Shown: positions 1 through 9,343 of the stretch, piece after piece
How positions within the stretch are numbered: position 1 is the stretch's first letter
How the letters are laid out: each line of letters opens with the position of its first letter
Assembly: GCF_000485595.1 (NCBI RefSeq)
Contig: NW_014577086.1
Coordinates: 4,400 to 25,325, forward strand
Length of the DNA: 20,926 nucleotides
Source: Priapulus caudatus
Lineage: Eukaryota; Priapulida; Priapulimorpha; Priapulimorphida; Priapulidae
Reading direction: 5' to 3'
Notes under the pieces: generated by a model
Told to the model about the DNA's origin: nothing
Database searches by the model: none
The model's input: only the letters and a program-made list of their open reading frames with translations
Program-made: the position numbers and the translations under genes

Positions 1-1
1 A

Positions 2-694
2 TCCTTTCAAGCGCACGCCAGCCAGCATTTACGCAGTACTACAGAGGACCTTTGGGAGGTCTATCTCTCTCAGGAAGGTCCTGGGAAATTTTACGGGCGG
101 ACCCAAAAGAGTGCGGAGTCGCTGCTCGAGTTCTCCCTGGCGCTGCGCAGCCTCCTGCACAAGTCAGAGGGCGAGGTCGACAAGGTGCGCCTCCTTGAAC
201 AGTTTGCAGAGGGAGTCTTTGACCAGGGGTTGCAACGGAAACTGCGGAGAGTGTGCGCAGAGCAAAGCATGGGGGATCTTAGTGAGCTCCGGGAGTGGGC
301 GGTAGGATGGCTGGGGGGCGACGACGCCAGGCCGAGAGGTGCCGGAGTTAAGGCATTATCCTCCACTGTTGACTCACCCGAGGCATCTAGCCCGGCAGTA
401 CCAGAATGGAGGCGTGAGTTAGACGAGCTCAAGCAGATGGTACGGGAAATCGCTGTCACCCGTGGCCAAGACAGAGATCGGGGAGCAGAAGCTCGAGCTG
501 GGCCCACCGACTCGAGGAGGTGCTACCAGTGCCACCGCACTGGTCACTTCAGGGCAGAGTGCCCTGAGAGGCGTCCCCAACGCAAAGGAAGGTGTTACGA
601 GTGTGGTTCACCCGATCACTACCGAAACGACTGCCCTAAGCTGAGTGACCATTCCAGGAAAAAACCGGGAAACGACGACCCCCTACAGTGCTGA
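2..694 (+). CDS. gag: Gypsy Gag, C-terminal part with two CCHC zinc knuckles
   Basis: The frame is open from the window edge to the TGA at 692-694, so the true start is upstream. The protein would form the capsid/nucleocapsid of the retrotransposon particle and bind its RNA. The first 75 or so residues resemble the retrotransposon Gag capsid region (FYGRTQKSAESLLEF, then LLEQFAEGVFDQGLQ). A short hydrophilic linker follows, then two CX2CX4HX4C knuckles at 521-562 (CYQCHRTGHFRAEC) and 593-634 (CYECGSPDHYRNDC). The end overlaps the protease frame by about 46 bases in the -1 frame, as in elements that make Gag-Pol by frameshifting. No stop interrupts the visible part, unlike pol. Confidence 0.9.
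   Translation, partial: SFQAHASQHLRSTTEDLWEVYLSQEGPGKFYGRTQKSAESLLEFSLALRSLLHKSEGEVDKVRLLEQFAEGVFDQGLQRKLRRVCAEQSMGDLSELREWAVGWLGGDDARPRGAGVKALSSTVDSPEASSPAVPEWRRELDELKQMVREIAVTRGQDRDRGAEARAGPTDSRRCYQCHRTGHFRAECPERRPQRKGRCYECGSPDHYRNDCPKLSDHSRKKPGNDDPLQC
649..694 (+). promoter_or_regulatory. gag/pol overlap, candidate -1 frameshift window
   Basis: The gag frame ends at 694. The pol frame, one base back, is open from 649 after stops at 637-639 and 646-648. A run of six A at 659-664 (gag codons AAA AAA) lies inside the overlap and could let ribosomes slip back one base. It is not a perfect X XXY YYZ heptamer in the gag phase, so this is a candidate only. Confidence 0.35.
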
Positions 695-1335
695 GCCGTG
701 CGGTAGGAGGGGCCACTAATGGCTCGGGAATCACTAATCAAACCAGGTTTGAGGAGCGGGGCATGGCGCCCTGCCCGGAGGCTGAGGTGAAGATTGGCGG
801 TGTGGGAGTGAGGTGTTTGCTGGACAGCGGTTCGCAGGTGTCACTCATTACCGAGAGCTTTTTCAGGAGGCGGTTTGGCCTGGCGGGAGAGCTAGTTGAT
901 CTGCCGTGGCTTCGGGTTAGGGCGGCCAATGGCCTGGAAGTTCCCTACTTGGGATACATCGAACTGGATGTCGAGGCCTATGGACAGGTGTTTCCGCAGA
1001 TGGGGTTTTTGGTGTCTCGCGACCCTACCTCACCTGAGGAACGGAAGCGACTGGAGAGATTGCCGGGGATCATTGGTTGCAATATCCTGCAACGTATGCC
1101 CTGTGAGATTGATAGTGCAGGGAAGTGGCGGAGTGGTGCTGGGTCTGTCTCTGAGAGGCGGAGTTGTATGCAGGCGCTGAGCAGCCATGAGCAGGCTGCG
1201 GTCAGCAGTGCGCGTGCTGAGAGGACGCCGCCAGCTGCTTTTGTTTGGGTTGCCAGAGCTAGTGTTGTACGCCTTGCAGCTAGAAGCATCAGGGTGGTGT
1301 CTTTGATCACCCGGGGGGGGTGTAGCCAGCTATGA
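649..1335 (+). pseudogene. pol: Gypsy aspartic protease region of Pol
   Basis: This is a retropepsin-like domain that would cleave the Gag-Pol polyprotein. The catalytic DSG is visible (LLDSGSQVSLI; Asp codon 823-825), and LPGIIGCNILQ about 90 residues later fits the second conserved block of the fold. The frame starts in the -1 overlap with gag rather than at its own ATG. It ends at a TGA (1333-1335) just after a run of eight G at 1311-1318. The next pol segment continues one frame over from that run, so a one-base indel in the homopolymer (mutation or sequencing error) is the likely break. Confidence 0.85.
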
Positions 1336-2571
1336 GGGCGTAGTGGAGCCGTTGGGTGTAGATAGCGGTGGCTTGCCCAGGAATGTGATGCTGTTGCCAA
1401 CCCGGTATCATGTCAGGGCGAGGCACGTGGAAGCGGCAATCGCTAATCTGAGCGAGGAGGAAGTTGTGTTAAACCCTAAATCAAGGGTGGGTCAAGTCCG
1501 TGGAGCATCTGCGGTGAATAAAGTTGTAACCGTGAGGACTACGTCATCAGAGATAATCTTGGGGGGGCAGGATGAAAACCGTGATGACGTCACAGAGTTG
1601 ATGAGTCAGCTCGACTGTGGTGCTGCGGAGTTAAACGCGGTACAACGCGAAAAGCTGGAAGAGATGCTTCGGAGGTATCGTTCGGTGTTTCTGATGGGAA
1701 ATGAGGATCTGGGATACTGCGATCGGATCAACCACACCATCAAAACAGAGGATGACGTCTCCATACGTCTCCCCCATCGGAGGATACCCCCGAATCTTCA
1801 GCCTGAGGTGAAGCGTCACCTGGAGGGCTGGGTGGAAAAGGGGATCATTCGCCCAAGTTCCAGCCCGTACGCCTTCCAGCTGGTGATGGCAAGGAAGAAG
1901 GACCAGAGACTGAGGCTGTGTGTGGACTTCAGGCTGTTGAACAAGAAGACGCTGCGGAATGCGTACCCCCTACCCAGAGTGGAAGAGGTGCTTGAGGCAC
2001 TGAAGGTGGCGAAGTAGTTCAGTTCGATGGATTTGGCATCAAGACACCTGCAGTGTGCTATGGATGAAAAGGACATCCCGAAGACAGCATTCAGGGCAGG
2101 AACTGGAGGCCTGTGAAACTTCACACGAATGCCCTTTGGCCTGGTGAAAGCGGCGTCCACATTTCAGCGACTGATGGAGCTGTGCCTGGGCGACGAGGCA
2201 TATGAGATACTGCTCCTGTACCAGGACGACATCATGGTTTATGCGGCCTCAGTTGATGACATGATTGAGCGGGTGGGCCTGGTGCTGCAGCGGTTGGAGT
2301 CCTTTGGCCTAAAGGTTAAGCCCAGTAAGTGCCACCTGTTCCGTCGCGAGGCTGCATTCTTGGGTCACGTGGTGTCGGAGGAAGGTGTAGCTACAGATTC
2401 GGAGAAGATAAAGGCAGTCGCCGAGTGGGCAGTACCGACGAATAAGAGTGAACTAAGATCGTTCATGGGCCTGGCCTCGTATTACCGGAGGTTTGTGATC
2501 GGGTTTGCAGGTATTGCCGCCCCCCTTCATGCCCTTATGGGGAAGCCGACGACGTCCAAGAAGAAGAAGAA
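1319..2571 (+). pseudogene. pol: Gypsy reverse transcriptase region of Pol, two nonsense codons
   Basis: This would be the RNA-dependent DNA polymerase of the element. Recognisable blocks in one frame are KGIIRPSSSPYAFQLVMARKK and LRLCVDFRLLNKKT (fingers), MPFGLVKAASTFQRLM, then the catalytic YQDD (2219-2230) in LLLYQDDIMVY, followed by LKVKPSKCHLF and FLGHV of the thumb. An N-terminal stretch (1343-1700) connects it to the protease. In-frame stops are TAG at 2015-2017 and TGA at 2114-2116, both between fingers and palm motifs. The frame is lost near 2571 after a Lys-rich stretch coded by a GAA-type repeat. The domain assignment is secure; the copy cannot make an enzyme. Confidence 0.93.
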
Positions 2572-3210
2572 GAGAGTACCAGTGCCGGGAAAAATGGGCG
2601 GAGCTTCTCTGAGTGTTGGGATAAGAATCGTCAGATGGCGTTTGACAAGATCAAGGAGTTAATCACCACTGCGCCAATCCCGGGTTATCCGGACTTCAGT
2701 CTGCCCTTCAGGGTGGAAACCGATGCTAGCTTCAGATGGCTCGGGGCTGTGTTGTCCCAGGAAGAGCAGGGAAAGCAGAGGGTGATCTGCTATGCAAGCA
2801 GGTCACTGAAAGCCCGCGGAGCGGAATGACCAGAATTACAGCAGCACGAAGCTGGAGCTACTAGCCTTGAAGTGGGCGGTGACCGACAAGTTCCGAGAGT
2901 ATCTGTTGGGTCGAGGTTTGTCGTCTATACCGATAACAACCCGCTGGCTTATCTCCAGACCAGCAAGAAGTTAGGAGCTACAGAGGCCAGGTGGGCAGCC
3001 CAGCTGGCCCAGTTGAATTTCGAAGTGAAATACCGTTCGGGGCGATCCAACGCCAACGCAGATGCTCTCAGCAGGAAAACCGTCCACAGCGAGGAGGTGT
3101 TTGCAGCATTAGTGCCGCGGGGGAACAGGGCGTCACCCCTCCCGGTGGCACTGAAAAGCGCTGCCTGTGACTACCAGCATGTGGTGAGAGATTCAGAGGT
3201 AGGCATATAG
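2572..3210 (+). pseudogene. pol: Gypsy RNase H region of Pol, frameshifted
   Basis: This RNase H domain would remove the RNA strand during reverse transcription. Catalytic-type motifs are visible across three frame segments: VETDASFRWLGAVLSQ (first Asp) near 2720, the KLELLALKWAV block (Glu) near 2850, and FVVYTDNNPLAYL (Asp) near 2930, followed by FEVKYRSGRSNANADALSRK, the usual end of the domain. The reading frame shifts near 2815 and back near 2905, so a single polypeptide is not encoded. The segment ends at TAG 3208-3210. Confidence 0.9.
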
Positions 3211-3212
3211 GA

Positions 3213-3932
3213 CACGAGGTCCAGCGGTAACCACGCTACCTTCGTTGGCGCCCGAAGAGTTACGGAATCTCCAGAGGAAAGACCCGTCACAGGGGAGACT
3301 CGGGGCACTGTGGGTCCAGAGACAGAGACCATCCAGGAGGCAGGTTGGGAGGGAATCCAAGGATGTGCGCAAGCTGTTGGGGCAGTGGAGACGCCTAGAA
3401 GAAAGAGAGGTGGAGTGCTGTACCGTTGTGTCCAGGGGGACGGGCAGCCACTGGAGCAGCTCCTTCTGCCTTAATGCTTGAAGAAGCAAGTTTTGGAACA
3501 ACTTCATGATGCGGCAGGACACTAAGGTGTCGAGCGCATGCTTGCGCTGGTGTGGAAACGGTGCTACTGGCCGGGCATGGCAGTCGAGACGCACCACTGG
3601 TGTCGAGACTGAACGGTGCCAGATGGCTAAGGCACCAGCGCAGAAGGTGCAACCCATCATGGGAAGTTTGTTGGCGAAGAGGCCAATGGAAGTGTTGTCG
3701 GTCAACTTTACGACCCTAGACAAGGCCAGTGATGGACGAGAAAATGTGCTGGTGATGACGGACGTCTTCACCAAGTTCGTCCAGGCGGTCCCCACCAGGG
3801 ACCAGAAGGCAAGGACCGTGGCCAAGGTCTTAGTGAAGGACTGGTTTGTGCGATACGGGGTCCCAACGAGGGTCCACAGTGATCAGGGGCGCAACTTCGA
3901 AAGTGCCCTGATCCGGGAGCTATGTGCCGTCT
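3213..3932 (+). pseudogene. pol: Gypsy integrase, N-terminal part, cut by the MULE
   Basis: This would insert the element's cDNA into the genome. A spacer (3213-3410) leads, after a frameshift, into the zinc-binding HHCC region. The two His fall in LHDAAGH near 3501-3522, and the Cys pair falls in HHWC near 3600 and ERCQMAK near 3612. Stops interrupt it at 3472-3474, 3523-3525 and 3610-3612, the last with a small deletion. The catalytic core follows in one frame from 3614: LSVNFTTLDKASDG, VLVMTDVFTKFVQAVP, VHSDQGRNFES. The position normally held by the first catalytic Asp (V-D-F) reads Asn; the second Asp (HSDQG) is present. The frame breaks inside a codon at 3932, where the MULE begins. Confidence 0.9.
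3924..3932. repeat. Target-site duplication, left copy (GTGCCGTCT)
   Basis: This is identical to 9447-9455. A 9-bp duplication is typical of Mutator-like insertion. It lies in integrase coding sequence, in phase with the right-hand copy. Confidence 0.95.
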
Positions 3933-4035
3933 GCGAATTTACAATTCCCAAACAGGATTGCCATAGCAAATATTTCTAGTCTTCTGATTGGTCACTCGCA
4001 GTTGGTATAGGAAACATTTCTAGCCTTCTGATTGG
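3933..4035. repeat. MULE terminal inverted repeat, left
   Basis: Pairs with 9344-9446 with about 7 differences in 103 bp. Both arms contain two spaced copies of a block built around TTCTGATTGG. Confidence 0.95.
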
Positions 4036-4158
4036 TCAATCGCAGTTGGTATTTTACATATGCACGTGGAGCGTTTGTTGACAAATATTTCTGAGTTTGC
4101 ACGTGAACAGTTGAAGCGAGGTTCGAATCCTACTAAGGGTTATTTTTTGAAAACTTTT
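4036..4158. other. MULE left subterminal region
   Basis: Noncoding stretch between the left repeat and the duplicated exon piece. It contains CACGTG at 4063-4068 (a CACGTG also lies just inside the right repeat at 9327-9332) and an isolated GGTTCGAATCC at 4119-4129 that looks like a Pol III B box, without a credible A box or cloverleaf. Confidence 0.5.
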
Positions 4159-4519
4159 CGCTAGGGAGGTACTTCTGCGACACAGTGACATCAATACGAC
4201 CATTCGCAAGGTTAGTCAACCGCCTCTCATAGTAACTTGTCATCCTAGTCAGCAAAAAATCTAGCAACTGCACTACATTGTATGCTCCAACTCGTTCAAA
4301 TACTTTGTCCTTCAAGATGCGCATGGCCGCCTCAGCGTAATTGTTTGTATTATTGCCTCTGATGGGTAATTCTTCCCTATAACATAGGGCCCATTCTGCA
4401 CGACGGTCATACAAATGCTCGCAATGTTGGATGTACTTCGGGTACATTTCTGCCACATCACTGTTTGTTAGTTCGGTGTAGGCTGCTTCTAGTACCTCCT
4501 TTGAGGTGGCGTACGTCAT
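4159..4519 (-). pseudogene. Duplicated fragment of MULE transposase exon 4
   Basis: These 361 bp match 5599-5959 at a constant offset of 1440 with four substitutions and no indels. The fragment codes for the part of the transposase core that includes the NNYAEA block (putative third catalytic residue, Glu codon 4331-4333). It lies after the end of the gene on the transcribed strand, so it is not part of the expected protein. Three of the four differences change an amino acid. The right end coincides exactly with the single N at 4520, which suggests a join between assembled pieces or a collapsed haplotype; a true internal duplication is the alternative. Confidence 0.9.
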
Positions 4520-4589
4520 NCTAAAAACTTGTGGGCTACCATTGACATAAATCTCATTTTCAGCACACACTCAATAACTTTTCCATGTT

Positions 4590-6551
4590 CTACCACTTAG
4601 AAGACTTGTTTCTTCCAATATTTTCATTGTTTGTGACGCACTGACTGAGAGAATGGGGAGCTTTTCTTGGCTTTTTCTTTGGCATCAACTGACAAGTGTC
4701 CTTCATCATGCATTTGCGCGATTCGCAAACACCATTCACCTTGCAACCGGTTTGGAGGCATCTGCGATCCCCAAGGAAATGTGTCCGGCGACTCACAGCA
4801 GCAGGCTGCAGCCCAATGGCGGTACCCCTTTTTCGGTTAAGTCTCTTCTTTCTGGCCTCAGTTAGGGACAAACTTGCACCTGTGTACTTTCCAAAGGTTT
4901 TTAATGCACTTACAAGAGCTGTATTAGTCTTGAGGGAATTGTATTGAGTTACAAATGTTTCTATTGGTCCAATGAGTTCTTCTGGATTGTCTCGCAGAAC
5001 AGACACAATATTTCTAGTGCACTCCATGAGTGCCGATTCCAGTGAAGCAACCTTTTCACTCTCACCATTTGCCTCAGTAACCGTTCTTACCTGTTCCATA
5101 CTCATGCTGTTATTATTCCGGTCGTTGAACTTGTTTTGCAGCTGTCTCTGCAAATTTAGTGAGTGTACACTGGTACTGGTCGACATACTGGTACCAGGAG
5201 CATCGCTAAGTGGCACATCCATCTCATCATCACTTAAGGGCAAAACATTGTCACACGAATCAACAGCATTGTCCTCTTCAAGTTCTACTGGTTTATGATT
5301 GACACCTCCTGTAAGGCTGGTAAACCAACCAGGACGGACATTTTCCATTCCTGTAGCAAGTACAGCAAGTGTTGACGCATCACTGTATCATTGAGGGGAA
5401 GAAAATTCAACGATGAGACATTGAAATGGCGGACAACAGCATATTGGTGCTTGCAAGGTGCACCATTGATACCAGCACAGCTAGTGCACAGTGAAATTGA
5501 CATGTCAATGTATTAAGTCACATCCTCTTTTAATTGACTTCTGCATTCGAAGGTATCAGGACCAGTTTTTTTCACCATCTCTTTTGGGATGACAGCACCG
5601 CTAGGGAGGTACTTCTGCGACACAGTGACATCAATACGACCATTCGCAAGGTTAGTCAACCGCCTCTCATAGTAACTTGTCATCCTAGTCAGCAATAAAT
5701 CTAGCAACTGCACTACATTGTATGCTCCAACTCGTTCAAATACTTTGTCCTTCAAGATGCGCATGGCCGCCTCAGCGTAATTGTTTGTATTATTGCCTCT
5801 GATGGGTAATTCTTTCCTATAACATAGGGCCCATTCTGCACGACGGTCATACAAATGCTCGCAATGTTGGATGTACTTTGGGTACATTTCTGCCACATCA
5901 CTGTTTGTTAGTTCGGTGTAGGCTGCTTCTAGTGCCTCCTTTGAGGTGGCGTACGTCATGGTTTTGACAAGAAATAGCAATAGAATAGGACATGTTCCTT
6001 TTGGATGCTATTTTTCGCCTCCCACAAGAATCTCCAAATGGCCTGGAGAAGATGGAACACACACAATATCAATGTTGCTTGCGGGAAGACATCACGAAGA
6101 CTACTCCTTTCTGCATTACTGTCGTCAGATATGAACACTAGAGGGCCCAATGTTCCACGCCCATAAAATGCATCTTTTAGGAGCAATGCCTAGAAACAGT
6201 TTTAGTGCAGCAGTGATGTACTCCCGTGTTTCTGACGTCGTAATCAGACACCCCAAAGGCAATCTTCCAGCTGAACTATGCGTCAAAAGCATAAAAATGC
6301 GGCAATCATACCTGTCCATACCCCCCGAAGCGTCAATAAACACTAGTTCGCCACTGTATTCATGCTTTTGATGAATTCGTTTCATCAATGGTGTGCAAAT
6401 TGCGATTACAAGCTTATTGTCTATCTGTTCTAATTTGGCACACTCCTCGCCCTGCTCCGCATTGTATGACTTGATGGCACCCTCTAAGTCCATGATCATC
6501 TTTTCACCAGATGAAGCTCCATAGCTTTTCTTGAAAATCTTTTCGTACAAG
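4590..6551 (-). pseudogene. MULE transposase exon 4: catalytic core, SWIM finger, Cys/Lys-rich tail
   Basis: The acceptor is ATTCCAG at 6552-6558; the first base completes a Thr codon begun in exon 3. The order is an N-terminal helical stretch, the first catalytic Asp, a frameshift, second Asp and CxxH, another frameshift, the Glu-bearing block, a premature TAA, a SWIM-like finger (CTSCAGINGAPCKHQYAV, CxxC rather than the usual CxC), a frameshift near 5375, then NVRPGWFTSLTGG and a Ser/Asn-rich linker (about 5290-4990). The tail has a Cys cluster (RRCLQTGC, CESRKCMMKDTC) followed by the basic MPKKKPRK, which may bind DNA or direct nuclear import. The gene ends with a stop at 4590-4592. Confidence 0.85.
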
Positions 6552-7214
6552 CTGGAATGGAATATAAGAACAATACTGATCATTCACAACAGCATTCCCA
6601 AAATTTTCAACAAAGTCCACACTCACTCATTGTTCACTCCAATTCATCACAGCACATGTACTGGGCTCCAGTTCCCACAGCTTTCATTTTTATTTTATTT
6701 GTGTGTGTGTGTGTGATAACAAATGATTTGTATCAAAAAAATTTCAATAAAAATTCCCAAGTTCGTTAGATCAGTGATACTAGCTACTACATACGTTATC
6801 ACTCAGCCATAAATCTCAGAATCTTGCCAAACAACTCACTAACAGATCACTATGACATGGAGTACTGTAACTGTAACTCGTGTAAATTGCACAACACGGT
6901 TCGTACAGTTTGGGGTGGCAGAATTTCCCACTATTCGAAAGCACCAAAACCTAATTTCCAAATGAATAATGCTCACCGCTGCCAAAAAAAGAGTCGGAAC
7001 AAGGTCAAGTAGCCACCTGTATACGACACTATCACTAGTCATGCCTGTGATCATACTGAGAAGACTGTCATGTTTTAAAGACTTAGGTCCTGGAAAGGAC
7101 TGCCATTTCCTACAATTTCCGAAACCAGTATGAACCCTGTGACTGTGAGTACATTGTACACATGTTAGTATGCATGAACATGTGCAAAAGAAAACCATCT
7201 AAAAATAAACTTAC
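6552..7214 (-). other. MULE intron 3
   Basis: Donor GTAAGT at 7209-7214, acceptor AG at 6552-6553. It contains a short GT microsatellite (6701-6714). Open frames inside it on either strand do not resemble proteins and I treat them as chance. Confidence 0.8.
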
Positions 7215-7487
7215 GTATAGCAGAACCTTAAGTCAGGACACCTTGACCTATCAGCAGCCTCATAAACGTAGTCAGATCCATACTCCAACTGCATATCAAG
7301 CTTGTGGGTATTCAAGGCAGTGGATGGGGAGTGGCCTCTGGAAAACAGGTCTTTGAATTTTGTCACTGTTGCTTCCGAAACATCTCTGAATTTCAGGGTA
7401 TCAGCGCTCTCAATCACATGAATATGAACGTGATGGAGTCGCACAACCATTGGAAAAGTAGGAAGATGAGGGTCTACTGTTTTAGCC
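7215..7487 (-). CDS. MULE transposase exon 3
   Basis: The acceptor TTTTTCAG precedes 7487; the first base completes an Arg codon whose first two bases end exon 2. The exon is open throughout (273 bp) and ends two bases into a codon at a perfect GTAAGT. The peptide includes MVVRLHHVHIHVIESADTLKF and KFKDLFSRGHSPSTAL, an N-terminal transposase segment without a named motif. Confidence 0.85.
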
Positions 7488-7767
7488 CTGAAAAAGAAGC
7501 ATAGAATTAATCTTGACTGCCAAATTTTCCAAACACGTCGTTTTTTAGGAATAAGTTTATTAATATAATAAAATTAATAAAATTATAATATTATTAATAG
7601 AATAGTTAATTAATATACCTCTCCAAAACTCTGGCGAAAAATGTGTTACCGCACATAAATAGTTCAATGCGGTATACTACATTTTTAATTAGATGTATGT
7701 CTATGTTATTATTGTTATCTCCTTTGGCACTCCTTCAGGATGAACTTTTGTACTGTACGCAACTTAC
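7488..7767 (-). other. MULE intron 2
   Basis: Donor GTAAGT (7762-7767), acceptor CAG (7488-7490). It holds a strongly AT-rich patch at about 7545-7618 (TTAATA/AATTAA-rich); nothing coding is seen. Confidence 0.8.
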
Positions 7768-8105
7768 CTACAACGCCTCCCTGGCAACTTCTTTACTGTT
7801 AGGTCCATTTGTGCAGTACACTGTGTGTTCTTGCACACCCTTTTCAAGTTAGCTGTTGATGTCTGAGGCAGTGTATTATGTTGGCATCGATAGAACGTCT
7901 TCCAGAGATTAGTCTTCGGAACATTAACAGGCTTTGTGGCCAGTACTCGGAATGTAACCTTGCTTGTTTCTGTGTACTCCTTCAACCATTTTTGGGCTCC
8001 ATCGGCATCTCCAATATTGACCCGAAATTCTGCATGAAATCCATTTCCATTTTCCAGTGCTTTAAAGTTGCACACATGATATTCGTAATCAGGCAGAAGG
8101 GCTCT
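7768..8105 (-). CDS. MULE transposase exon 2
   Basis: The acceptor TTTATTTTAG is followed directly by an open frame in phase 0 with exon 1. The exon is 338 bp and ends two bases into an Arg codon at GTAAGT. The peptide has an acidic/aromatic start (LLPDYEYHVCNF) and Cys/His residues (YRCQHNT, RVCKNTQCTAQMDLTV) reminiscent of the FLYWCH/WRKY-like zinc-binding region that precedes many MULE cores; that domain call is an inference from Cys/His spacing. Confidence 0.85.
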
Positions 8106-8494
8106 CTAAAATAAAATAAAAATAAAAGTAACGAAAATAAAACTCAAGGAAATGTCTATTTTAATCAAATTATCAAAATAAATTATACATTGTAGGCCTG
8201 TGATGATGTCAAGCAGGCTGATCGTCAAATTCTTTTCAGGGGCGTACCACTGAAGTCACAATCTCAGTCAGACAGATTTTAGTCAAAAGGCTAACTTAAA
8301 CTGGCCTAGTCATAAGGGGTAGGTTGAGAGATTTCTTAGGCCAAGTAAAAAATTGCTTGTTTTTGGTCACCGACCTACTCTCAGAAAATGCCTCCGACTT
8401 CAGATTTTTCACCTCATTTTCACCTTTGATTGTCAGTATTAAATTTTTCTAATACTTGACATGCCTATCTCACTCTCAGCAGATCGACTCATGT

Positions 8495-8880
8495 CAGCGC
8501 CACACTGTGTTGAAACCTCGCACTTTCGGGCAGAATGATGAAGATGATGATGAGAATCTGATGAAACACATTCACGTATTTCCGCTATTTCATGCATGTT
8601 ATCTTTTACAGATTTCAACTCACAAAATTTGCTATTTTGAAATTTTAAAGAATTCAACTCGCAAAAAATAATTTAATTGTTGATAAAATATTAAATAGTT
8701 AAACAAAACTTTTTTGAGTTGAAATTTTAATGAATTTTAGTTGAAACAGTTCAATTAGTTGAACCTCGGTGCAGGATTTCAGTGCATTTTTACCTGGATC
8801 AAGGATAGATCAAGGTTGAAACCGGAGATTAATCTGCCACCAAGTATAACAGTGTGAGGTTTCAACACAGTGTGGCGCTG
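8495..8880. repeat. Fold-back element with 30-bp inverted arms inside MULE intron 1
   Basis: The arms at 8495-8524 (starting CAGCGCCACACTGTG) and 8851-8880 are reverse complements with one mismatch. Weaker inverted similarity continues inward (CAACTC/GAGTTG next to A/T runs near 8650 and 8715). It could be a small nonautonomous element; no clear target duplication flanks it. Confidence 0.7.
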
Positions 8881-8989
8881 TTGACGAGCTGAGAACGGCT
8901 ATGGCCTATACAATAAGCCTAAGTCCAGTATTCTACACTCAGAATCCAAAATAAACTATGTGACATTTTAGGCCCACTCGCTCTGACAC

Positions 8990-9150
8990 TGACAATAGCT
9001 TGCCATAACAATAGACTTAGCATAGCAAGTGACTTGACTATAGCATATATAGCATAGTATAGACTATAGCAATAGCATAGAGTATAGACTAGCAATAATA
9101 GACTTGACAGCATAGCAGACTATATAGCAATACTAGCAATAGACTTGACA
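8990..9150. repeat. Degenerate TAGCATAG/TAGACTTGACA repeat tract
   Basis: Short motifs built from ATAGCA, TAGACT and CTTGACA recur irregularly. The tract is noncoding, within intron 1. Confidence 0.7.
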
Positions 9151-9173
9151 GCTATACCTGGTTGTTATCCGTT

Positions 9174-9229
9174 GTCATAATCATAACCATCATCATTATA
9201 ATCATAATCATAATCATGATCATAATCAA
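9174..9229. repeat. Imperfect (TCATAA)n microsatellite
   Basis: Hexamer repeats with CATCAT and CATGAT variants, just upstream of the intron 1 donor. Confidence 0.8.
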
Positions 9230-9238
9230 AACACTTAC

Positions 9239-9307
9239 ATATAGTTCAGGGAATTGAGCAACTGGAACAGCTTGCGAATCATACGCACATTTCATGGAGG
9301 CTTCCAT
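9239..9307 (-). CDS. MULE transposase exon 1, start exon
   Basis: A 23-codon exon begins ATGGAAGCC (G at +4) and ends LY directly before GTAAGT, phase 0, matching exon 2. It lies 36 bp inside the right terminal repeat, so transcription probably starts in that repeat. It is too short for gene finders; I call it from the donor, the phase match and its position. Confidence 0.75.
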
Positions 9308-9343
9308 GATGAATGTGTAAGTAGTACACGTGATGGAGGAAAG

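Larger units (their letters stand above)
8106..9238 (-). other. MULE intron 1
   Basis: Donor GTAAGT at 9233-9238, acceptor TTTTAG ending at 8106, phase 0. At 1133 bp it is the longest intron and contains a 386-bp fold-back repeat (8495-8880) and two simple-repeat tracts. Confidence 0.8.
4590..9307 (-). pseudogene. MULE transposase gene, four exons, decayed last exon
   Basis: This would cut and join the element via its terminal repeats. The model is exon 1 9239-9307, exon 2 7768-8105, exon 3 7215-7487, exon 4 4590-6551. All three introns have GTAAGT donors and polypyrimidine-AG acceptors, and the phases match (0, 2, 2), so splicing is well supported. Exon 4 carries the RNase H-like core: Asp in FIDASGG (6332-6334), Asp in FISDDSN (6124-6126), then CVFHLLQAIWR (the MULE CxxH block), Glu in NNYAEA (5771-5773), and a SWIM-like finger (CTSC...CKH). 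Exon 4 has frameshifts near 6190, 5970 and 5375 and a TAA at 5513-5515. The start ATG at 9305-9307 has a G at +4 and lies 36 bp inside the right terminal repeat. Confidence 0.88.

Noticed and set aside
4090-4150. GGTTCGAATCC followed by a T run, resembling the 3' half of a tRNA gene or SINE
   Set aside because: The T-arm stem does not pair well and no A box or cloverleaf is visible upstream.
6839-7198. 119-codon minus-strand open frame
   Set aside because: It lies wholly inside MULE intron 3, whose splice sites and phases are well supported, and resembles no known protein.
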